Assembly (NCBI GenBank): GCA_041609995.1
Contig: JBFIPU010000046.1
Location: forward strand, 1-19,031
Length of the DNA stretch: 19,031 nucleotides
Source of the DNA: JABDOU01 sp041609995
Lineage (GTDB): Bacteria > Actinomycetota > Acidimicrobiia > Spongiisociales > SHLN01
Direction: 5' to 3'
Position 1 is the stretch's first letter. The number at the start of each line of letters is the position of its first letter. Below the pieces are notes generated by a model that worked only from the letters and a program-made list of their open reading frames with translations, had not been told where the DNA came from and did no database searches. Positions 13,811-19,031 of this stretch are shown here, one piece after another. The position numbers were made by a program, and so were the translations under genes.

Positions 13811-15103
13811 ATGAAACGGTGGACACGAGCCGCCAGTCTCCTGATAGTCGGAACAAGTTTGTTGCTTGCGTTTCTGACACCAGCTTCGGCACAGACCGGG
13901 TCGAGCGTGGTCGTCACAGAAATCTCCGGCGCTATCACGCCCGTGGTAGCCGACCATCTGGCGGCTGCGGTCGAGCATGCGGACGAACAAAACGCCATCC
14001 TCGTCGTCACGCTCGACACGCCGGGTGGTCTCGATACTTCGATGCGCGAGATCGTCCAAACCTTTCTCAACGCGCCGGTTCCGGTTGTCGTTTTCGTGGA
14101 GCCAGAAGGGGCGCGAGCCGCTTCGGCCGGCACCTATATCGCCATGGCCGCCCACGTTGCCGCGATGGCCCCGGCGACGTCGATCGGCGCGGCTACGCCG
14201 GTTGACCTCCAAGGCGGAGAGATCACGGACAAGGTCATCAACGATGCGGCCGCGTTCGCCACCTCGGTTGCTGAGCGACGAGGCCGGAGTGTCGAGTTCG
14301 CCGAATCAGCCGTGCGCGATGGCACCTCGATCACAGCCAACGAGGCGCTCGAACAGGCTGTCGTCGATCGGATTGCCGATGACCTCGACGACTTGCTCAG
14401 GTCGATTGACGGGATGACCGTGGAGGTGCTCGGCGCCGAGGTCACCCTCGCCACCGCAGATGTCATACCCGAGCTCTACGAGATGTCCACGCTGCGCCGG
14501 GTGCTCGCCCAGATCGCCGATCCCAACCTGGCGGTGCTCTTCTTATCGATCGGTACATTGGCGGTGATCTACGAGGTCGCCAATCCCGGCCTCGGTTTCA
14601 GCGGCATCGTTGGTGCGATCCTGCTGCTCCTCGGGTTTTTCGCGCTCAGCGTGCTGCCCGTGACCACGGCCGGAATCGCGTTGCTCATCCTGGCCATCGC
14701 TCTGCTGATCGGCGAGATCTTCGTTCCTGGAGTCGGGGTTCTCGCCGCCGGTGGAACCATCGCCCTGATCCTTGCCGGAATCTTCCTTTTTGAAGGGCCC
14801 GTGGCAGTCAGCCCGCCGGTACTGTGGCCGGCCGCTCTGGTCGTGGGGGGCGCGACGACGATCGCCGGGAGAGCTGCGCTCAAAGCCCGGCTCCGCCCTG
14901 CCACGACCGGACCGGGAACCCTGATCGGGAGGCCTGCTACCGTGAAGGAGGCGCAGGGACGGACCGGTTCGGTGTTCCTCGACGGGGCCTGGTGGTCTGT
15001 CCGTACGTCGTCGGGCGATCTGCACGCCGGGGATACCGTTCGGGTGATTGCGGTCGAGGGGCTCGAGTTGATCGTCGAATCGAATGGAGCCGACTATGGG
15101 TAG
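13811..15103 (+). CDS. NfeD-type membrane-bound serine protease (ClpP class)
   Basis: This 430-residue protein has a signal peptide (MKRWTRAASLLIVGTSLLLA, then FLTPASA-Q) and a ClpP-class serine protease domain at about residues 33-230. At about 235-375 come four to five membrane helices, and at 375-430 a C-terminal NfeD OB-fold (PATVKEAQGRTGSVFLDGAW, VRVIAVEGLELIVE). The catalytic Ser-Lys dyad of the family is visible: Ser105 in GARAASAGTYIA and Lys141 in ITDKVINDAAAF. DTPGGLDTSMREI is the conserved substrate-loop region. Long NfeD proteins cleave hydrophobic segments, including the C-terminus of their partner stomatin, and act in membrane quality control. ATG 13811 is chosen over GTG 13697 because the signal peptide begins there. 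The stop is five bases from the start of the stomatin gene. Confidence 0.93.
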   Translation: MKRWTRAASLLIVGTSLLLAFLTPASAQTGSSVVVTEISGAITPVVADHLAAAVEHADEQNAILVVTLDTPGGLDTSMREIVQTFLNAPVPVVVFVEPEGARAASAGTYIAMAAHVAAMAPATSIGAATPVDLQGGEITDKVINDAAAFATSVAERRGRSVEFAESAVRDGTSITANEALEQAVVDRIADDLDDLLRSIDGMTVEVLGAEVTLATADVIPELYEMSTLRRVLAQIADPNLAVLFLSIGTLAVIYEVANPGLGFSGIVGAILLLLGFFALSVLPVTTAGIALLILAIALLIGEIFVPGVGVLAAGGTIALILAGIFLFEGPVAVSPPVLWPAALVVGGATTIAGRAALKARLRPATTGPGTLIGRPATVKEAQGRTGSVFLDGAWWSVRTSSGDLHAGDTVRVIAVEGLELIVESNGADYG

Positions 15104-15108
15104 TGACC

Positions 15109-15876
15109 ATGAGTAATGAAACCGCGATCGGCCTGGCGATTGCCGCCGTCCTCCTCGTTTCGTTGTTGCGGGCATCTATCAAGATTCTCCCCGAGTATGA
15201 ACGCGGAGTTCTCTTCCGCCTCGGACGGGTTACCGGAGAGGCTCGGGGTCCTGGACTGATCTTCATCATTCCGATTGTCGACCGCTTGCTGCGAGTCAGT
15301 CTGCGCACGGTGACGCTGGATATCCCACCGCAGGACATCATTACGCGTGACAATGTCACCGTTCGGGTCAACGCAGTCACCTACTTTCACGTTGTAGATC
15401 CCAACAAAGCCATACTCGAAATCGAGGACTTCCGGTTTGGAACCTCACAGGTGGCCCAGACAACTCTTCGTTCGATCATTGGCCAGGCCGACCTCGACGA
15501 GCTGCTCATCAACCGCGACGAGATCAATCGGCGCCTTCAGCAGATCATCGACAGCTTGACCGACCCCTGGGGCGTGAAGGTGAGCCTGACCGAGGTGAAA
15601 GACGTGGAACTTCCGGACGCGATGCGCCGGGCGATGGCCCGCCAGGCCGAAGCGGAACGTGAGAGGCGCGCCAAGGTCATTCACGCCGCAGGTGAGAAGG
15701 AAGCGGCCATGACGTTGGCCGAAGCTGCCGAGCTGTTGGAAGACCACCCGGCGGCAATGCAGCTTCGAATTCTGCAGACCATGACCGAAGTATCCGCCGA
15801 GCAAAACTCGACACTGATATTCCCGCTGCCGATGGAGTTGCTTCGCTTGCTCGACGCGGCGCGACCATCCCCCTGA
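15109..15876 (+). CDS. Stomatin/prohibitin-type SPFH protein (slipin), NfeD partner
   Basis: This 255-residue protein has one N-terminal membrane segment (about 5-20) and an SPFH/band-7 domain (about 24-175): ILPEYERGVLFRLGR, GPGLIFIIPIVDRLLRVSLR, DIPPQDIITRDNVTVRVNAV, TTLRSIIGQADLDELL, WGVKVSLTEVKDVELPDAM. A charged coiled-coil segment follows (about 172-210, RQAEAERERRAKVIHAAGEKEAA split over two helical turns), and the protein ends with hydrophobic residues (STLIFPLPMELLRLL), the segment that NfeD proteases usually cut. It forms oligomeric membrane microdomain scaffolds. ATG 15109 lies five bases after the nfeD stop; an in-frame GTG at 15103 overlapping the TAG is an alternative. There is no Shine-Dalgarno site, so translation is probably coupled to nfeD. 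Confidence 0.93.
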   Translation: MSNETAIGLAIAAVLLVSLLRASIKILPEYERGVLFRLGRVTGEARGPGLIFIIPIVDRLLRVSLRTVTLDIPPQDIITRDNVTVRVNAVTYFHVVDPNKAILEIEDFRFGTSQVAQTTLRSIIGQADLDELLINRDEINRRLQQIIDSLTDPWGVKVSLTEVKDVELPDAMRRAMARQAEAERERRAKVIHAAGEKEAAMTLAEAAELLEDHPAAMQLRILQTMTEVSAEQNSTLIFPLPMELLRLLDAARPSP

Positions 15877-15879
15877 CCT

Positions 15880-15906
15880 GCTCAGCGGATGCTGAGCGAG
15901 CATCCG
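15880..15906 (+). terminator. Two overlapping, mutually exclusive hairpins after the stomatin gene
   Basis: Four bases after the stop, GCTCAGC (15880-15886) can pair with GCTGAGC (15891-15897). Alternatively, CGGATGC (15886-15892) can pair with GCATCCG (15900-15906). The two stems share bases and cannot form together. No T tract follows. It may be a terminator region or a 3'-end structure. Confidence 0.45.
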
Positions 15907-16300
15907 AGGCTCCGACGCCCGGCTCGTTCTGCGATCGATTGAGGGCGGAGGGGCTAAGACCGAGGCCGGGTTAGGTGGCAACGAGGGCCAGACGCCCGAC
16001 ACCGGCGCCATTCGGATTTGAACTCGCCTGCGAACCCCGCTGCCCACCTCCGACGAGGAGCGAGCCCGGTGTTCGGCCCGGGGATCGTCCTGCTGGTGAG
16101 ATCCAGATCACGCCCCGCGATGCGGGCTGAGGGGTTATGCTATGCGCCAACGCACGACCATTTCGTGCCTCGCCTCGCTCTCGATGTCCTTCCGTCGAAT
16201 ATCGCAGCTGAGTAATCCCGGTTTCTGTCCTCGTGGCTGATCCCGTGTGCTCGGTTCGCTGGGTGCCATATCGACGGTTCAGCTCACAAAGGAGCATGCA
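15907..16300. other. Gene-poor stretch upstream of the RRM gene; possible long 5' leader
   Basis: About 395 bases contain no convincing gene. Open frames on both strands (16018-16215 plus, 15971-16297 minus) lack ribosome-binding sites and recognisable composition. TTATGCTAT at 16135-16143 is an AT-rich patch that could be a -10 (TATGCT, 16136-16141). Transcription from there would give a leader of roughly 155 bases before the RNA-binding protein gene. The tRNA-like string GGATTTGAACTCG near 16015 does not fold into a T arm. Confidence 0.4.
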
Positions 16301-16552
16301 ATGTCCACCAATCTATTCGTGGGGAATCTCGCGTATTCAACCGGCTCGGATGACCTCGAACGGTTGTTCTCCGAGCACGGTACGGTCACCAAAGCCGCGG
16401 TGATAAGTGATCGGGAAACCGGCCGCTCGCGCGGCTTCGGCTTTGTCGAGATGGAGTCGAGTGAAGCCGCGCAGAAGGCGATTTCGTCGCTCGACGGGAG
16501 GGATTTCGAAGGTCGGAATCTCACCGTGAATATTGCCAAAGAGCGTCGGTAA
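16301..16552 (+). CDS. Small RRM-type RNA-binding protein
   Basis: This 83-residue protein is a single RNA recognition motif. RNP2 is LFVGNL (5-10) and RNP1 is RGFGFVEM (44-51), with aromatic residues at the RNA-stacking positions. The linker DRETGRSRGFG and the GRNLTVNIAKERR end match the glycine-poor bacterial RRM proteins (Rbp-like), often induced by cold or stress. They bind single-stranded RNA and may act as RNA chaperones. AAAGGAG at 16288-16294, six bases before ATG 16301, fixes the start. An overlapping ATG at 16296 is out of frame. It is flanked by a long non-coding upstream stretch and a strong hairpin after the stop, so it appears to be a single-gene unit. Confidence 0.94.
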   Translation: MSTNLFVGNLAYSTGSDDLERLFSEHGTVTKAAVISDRETGRSRGFGFVEMESSEAAQKAISSLDGRDFEGRNLTVNIAKERR

Positions 16553-16589
16553 CCCGCTCTCAGCAAGCAAGAAGCATCCCGGGGCCGGA

Positions 16590-16613
16590 CCGGAGACCTT
16601 CCACGGTCTCCGG
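16590..16613 (+). terminator. Hairpin after the RRM gene
   Basis: CCGGAGACC (16590-16598) pairs perfectly with GGTCTCCGG (16605-16613) around a 6-base TTCCAC loop, about 38 bases after the stop. Runs of G and C just outside could extend the stem with a bulge. Only a CTTCT tail follows, so it is a GC-rich actinobacterial-type terminator candidate. Confidence 0.7.
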
Positions 16614-16882
16614 CCCGGCTTCTGGGTGAAAATCGCGCATTGGCGATCTAGACCGATGGCTGAACCAAACCGAGAACTGGCTGGTCAGTTCGATCAATAG
16701 CCGAGTTCGCACCGTCGAATTCGAATGGCGACTCATGTGCAGTTGGGGAGGTTGTCACAACCTCGATGGCGCTATCCGCTACCGGAGCGTACGCCCCCAC
16801 CTCGGGTTCGTCAGTACCATCGCCATTGCCACCCGCGCCCACCCATGCGAAACTCGATCGCACCTGAGAGGAAGGCCGATTC
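16614..16882. other. Promoter region of the acyl-CoA synthetase gene
   Basis: With the terminator region this makes about 330 bases without a gene between the RRM and synthetase genes. It holds the palindrome described separately. A 71-codon minus-strand frame (16648-16863) is judged spurious because it has no ribosome-binding site or motif. GAGAGGAAGG at 16866-16875 is the ribosome-binding site of the synthetase. Confidence 0.5.
16748..16764. promoter_or_regulatory. 17-bp palindrome upstream of the acyl-CoA synthetase gene (candidate operator)
   Basis: GAGGTTG-TCA-CAACCTC has perfect 7-bp arms and a 3-bp centre. It lies 118 bases before the start codon. Size and symmetry are those of a homodimeric repressor site, for example TetR- or GntR-type, families that commonly control acyl-CoA metabolism genes. 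The regulator is not in this window. Confidence 0.5.
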
Positions 16883-18757
16883 GTGGGTTACCGGTCCGCT
16901 TATGAGCGCTCGCTGAGAGACCCCGAAGGGTTCTGGTCTGAGGCGGCCGAGTCGATCACCTGGGAGCGGCGGTGGGACCGCGTGCTCGACGACGACAAGG
17001 CACCCTTCTATCGATGGTTCACCGGTGCGACGCTCAACACCTGTTACAACGCGCTGGATCGGCACATGACCAACGGCCGGGCAGACCAAACCGCTCTCAT
17101 CTACGACAGCCCCGTGACAGGAACCGTGGAATCGTGGACCTTTCACCAGCTGCAAGATCGCGTTGCCCGGTTTGCCGGGGCACTGGCCGGGCAAGGGGTT
17201 GGTAAAGGCGATCGGGTACTGATCTACATGCCGATGGTCCCGGAAGCCGTCATCGCCATGCTGGCCTGCGCCAGGCTCGGGGCCCCCCATTCGGTGGTGT
17301 TCGGTGGTTTTGCCGCCAACGAGTTGGCGACCCGGATCGACGACGCCGAACCGAAGGTCGTCGTTTCGGCGTCGTGTGGCATCGAGGTGAATCGGGTCAT
17401 CGAGTACAAACCGCTCCTCGACCGCGCGATGGAAATCGCCCGGCACACTCCCGACAAATCCATCATCCTGCAACGACCGCAGGCGCCGGCCACCTTGATC
17501 CCGGGACGCGATCTCGACTGGGACGAAGTCGTCGGTGCAGCCGAACTGATCGGTTGCACCCCGGTGGCCGCCACCGATCCCCTCTACATCCTGTACACAT
17601 CCGGCACCACCGGTCACCCCAAAGGAGTGGTGCGCGACAACGGTGGCCACGCGGTCGCCCTCAACTGGACGATGAAGAACGTGTACGGGGTCGATCCGGG
17701 CGAGGTCTTTTGGGCGGCGTCAGATGTGGGATGGGTGGTGGGCCACTCCTATATCGTGTATGCGCCACTGATCCACGGCAACACCACGGTGCTATACGAG
17801 GGAAAGCCGGTCGGCACTCCCGACCCGGGAGCGTTCTGGCGGGTGGCGTCCCAACACGACGTCGCTGCCCTTTTCACGGCCCCGACTGCTTTTCGCGCCA
17901 TCAAGCGAGATGACCCGCAGGGGGAATACTTGAAGCCGTGGGATCTGTCGACGTTGCGCGCTCTGTTCCTGGCCGGCGAACGCTGCGACCCCGACACGCT
18001 ACATTGGGCCGAGGAGCGACTTGGTATTCCTGTCATCGATCATTGGTGGCAGACCGAGACCGGGTGGCCGATCGTGTCCAACCAGATGGGCCTCGAGCCG
18101 ATGCCGGTGAAGCCGGGCTCGCCCACACTTCCTGTACCGGGCTGGGACATCCGGGTACTCGGTGAGAACGGTGATGAGGTGCCAGACGGCACGATCGGAA
18201 ACATCGTTGCCAAGCTGCCGCTTCCTCCCGGCACGCTCCCGACGCTTTGGAACAACGACAGCGGATATCGGGAGGCATATCTCGACGCCTATCCCGGCTA
18301 TTACCTCACGTCCGATGCCGGGTACCGCGACGAGGACGGCTATCTGTGGATCATGAGCCGCATCGACGACATCATCAACGTGGCCGGGCATCGGTTGTCA
18401 ACCGGAGCCATCGAAGAAGCGGTGGCCTCACATCCGAGCGTGGCCGAATGTGCCGTCATCGGTGTCGCCGATGACATCAAAGGCCAGATTCCGGTCGCCT
18501 TCGTCGTCCTCAGTGCCGGGGTCGATCGGACCCACGAGGAGATCGCGTCCGAACTGGTGGGCACGGTTCGGGAGACCATTGGCCCGGTCGCCGCTCTCAA
18601 GACCGTTCACGTCGTCGCGCGTCTCCCCAAGACCCGCTCGGGCAAGATACTCCGGTCCACGATGCGCAAGATCGCCGACGATGAGCCGTGGACGATGCCC
18701 GCCACCATCGATGACCCGGTGATCCTCGATGAGATCGGCGCCGCCCTCGGCAAGTGA
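16883..18757 (+). CDS. prpE: Propionyl-CoA synthetase-like acyl-CoA synthetase (AMP-forming)
   Basis: This 624-residue adenylate-forming enzyme activates a short-chain acid (propionate or acetate are likely) to its CoA ester using ATP. It has an N-terminal ACAS_N segment (YRSAYERSLRDPEGFW; NTCYNALDRH at 52-61). The P-loop YTSGTTGHPKG is at 238-248, and the propionyl-type region DVGWVVGHSYIVYAPLIHGN at 281-300 is followed by TVLYEGKPVGTPDP and FTAPTAFRAIKRDDP. WWQTETG is at 388-394, YYLTSDAGYRDEDGYLWIMSR at 473-493 spans the hinge region, and the adenylating Lys588 lies in TRSGKILR. The phrases YEGKPVGTPD and AFRAIKR favour the PrpE/ACSS3 group over classical acetyl-CoA synthetase. Length is normal. 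The start is GTG 16883, with GAGAGGAAGG seven bases upstream. Lys588 may be a protein-acetylation switch, as is known in relatives. Confidence 0.9.
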   Translation: MGYRSAYERSLRDPEGFWSEAAESITWERRWDRVLDDDKAPFYRWFTGATLNTCYNALDRHMTNGRADQTALIYDSPVTGTVESWTFHQLQDRVARFAGALAGQGVGKGDRVLIYMPMVPEAVIAMLACARLGAPHSVVFGGFAANELATRIDDAEPKVVVSASCGIEVNRVIEYKPLLDRAMEIARHTPDKSIILQRPQAPATLIPGRDLDWDEVVGAAELIGCTPVAATDPLYILYTSGTTGHPKGVVRDNGGHAVALNWTMKNVYGVDPGEVFWAASDVGWVVGHSYIVYAPLIHGNTTVLYEGKPVGTPDPGAFWRVASQHDVAALFTAPTAFRAIKRDDPQGEYLKPWDLSTLRALFLAGERCDPDTLHWAEERLGIPVIDHWWQTETGWPIVSNQMGLEPMPVKPGSPTLPVPGWDIRVLGENGDEVPDGTIGNIVAKLPLPPGTLPTLWNNDSGYREAYLDAYPGYYLTSDAGYRDEDGYLWIMSRIDDIINVAGHRLSTGAIEEAVASHPSVAECAVIGVADDIKGQIPVAFVVLSAGVDRTHEEIASELVGTVRETIGPVAALKTVHVVARLPKTRSGKILRSTMRKIADDEPWTMPATIDDPVILDEIGAALGK

Positions 18758-18876
18758 CAGCGCTAACCGAGGGGCTTTCCACCCCGGCCGCCGCTCTTGC
18801 CCTACCCGCCACGCGACACACAGACACAGTCGGTCGATGAGTCCTCAACTCGAAAACAGGGGCGAAACCCGGGCGT

Positions 18877-19031
18877 TCAACCAGACATTGGCGGCGTCGT
18901 GAGCGCAACGACCAGGTCCCTGAGAAACTGCGCCGCCGGCCCGCCGTCGACGAAGGCATGATCGAACGTCAGCGACAGTACCAGTTGGTGGGAAACCACG
19001 ACACCGCCGCCGGCATCGAACGCAGGCACTC
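18877..19031 (-). CDS. C-terminal end of a 2-oxoacid dehydrogenase E2-type acyltransferase (5' end outside window)
   Basis: A minus-strand frame is open from the right edge to TGA at 18877-18879, giving 50 full visible codons. The sequence reads GGGVVVSHQLVLSLTFDHAF, then VDGGPAAQFLRDLVVAL and a short tail TTPPMSG. This is the end of the catalytic domain of the E2/chloramphenicol acetyltransferase-like fold. It contains the active-site H-x-x-x-D-G motif (DHAFVDGG), with His as the general base. The usual Arg after His (DHRxxDG) is Ala here. Such enzymes transfer acyl groups between lipoyl and CoA in 2-oxoacid dehydrogenase complexes. Lipoyl and binding domains, if any, lie outside the window. 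It converges with the acyl-CoA synthetase gene across about 120 bases. Confidence 0.82.
   Translation of the reverse strand, partial: VPAFDAGGGVVVSHQLVLSLTFDHAFVDGGPAAQFLRDLVVALTTPPMSG

Noticed and set aside
15990..16040. tRNA-like string (GGATTTGAACTCG, resembling an inverted T arm)
   Set aside because: The flanking bases do not form a 5-bp T stem, and no acceptor, D or anticodon arm can be placed on either strand.
15971..16297. 108-codon minus-strand frame upstream of the RRM gene
   Set aside because: It has no ribosome-binding site and no recognisable domain, and it would cover the promoter and ribosome-binding site of the RRM gene.
16648..16863. 71-codon minus-strand frame between the RRM and synthetase genes
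   Set aside because: It lacks a Shine-Dalgarno site and any motif, and it spans the palindrome and the synthetase leader. It is probably chance in GC-rich DNA.

Overview
The window is GC-rich and tightly packed with genes, with G/C favoured at third codon positions. Several features together suggest an actinobacterium, possibly from Acidimicrobiia or a neighbouring class. These are a large AfsR/SARP-like BTAD regulator with an NTPase core, a long NfeD/stomatin pair, several apparently leaderless genes next to genes with strong Shine-Dalgarno sites, and a secreted phosphoesterase ending in Asp-Trp-Asp-Gly-Asp-Gly repeats. This assignment is inferred from gene content only. No rRNA, tRNA, CRISPR array, transposase or phage gene was recognised.

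Layout, left half. The window opens with the 3' end of a small multi-pass membrane protein gene. A six-helix membrane protein follows (529-1221), closed by a perfect 11-bp-arm hairpin. A convergent, membrane-anchored Bem46-like alpha/beta hydrolase (1520-2329, minus) comes next, then a small gamma-glutamylcyclotransferase-fold protein (2536-2871) and a four-CBS-domain protein (3006-3860). A convergent secreted metallophosphoesterase (3921-5921, minus) carries four C-terminal repeats of exactly 47 residues each, and a 14-bp tandem repeat lies at its 5' end. Divergent from it is a xylose-isomerase-like TIM-barrel protein (6187-7059).

Middle. A minus-strand pair follows: a CapA-like metallophosphatase (8001-9080) and, through a GTGA overlap, a voltage-gated potassium channel with a C-terminal zinc ribbon (7111-8004). 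Divergent from CapA is a small dimeric alpha/beta-barrel protein (9207-9548). Then comes a 942-residue BTAD/NTPase/TPR regulator (9631-12459). It is followed by two homologous NTF2-like proteins, one an exported probable lipoprotein (12547-13098) and one cytoplasmic (13282-13671).

Right half. An NfeD-type membrane serine protease (13811-15103) is coupled to a stomatin/SPFH protein (15109-15876), a pairing known across prokaryotes for membrane quality control. A 424-bp gene-poor stretch leads into a small RRM RNA-binding protein (16301-16552). Next is a propionyl-CoA synthetase-like enzyme (16883-18757) with a 17-bp palindrome upstream. At the right edge, convergent, lies the C-terminal end of a 2-oxoacid dehydrogenase E2-type acyltransferase, which has no start codon inside the window.

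Most of the window is ordinary chromosomal content. The points most worth a second look are the regulator plus paired NTF2 cluster, the repeat-bearing phosphoesterase and its 14-bp repeats, the zinc-ribbon potassium channel, and a recurring TANNNT-to-start spacing that suggests leaderless transcription of at least four genes.
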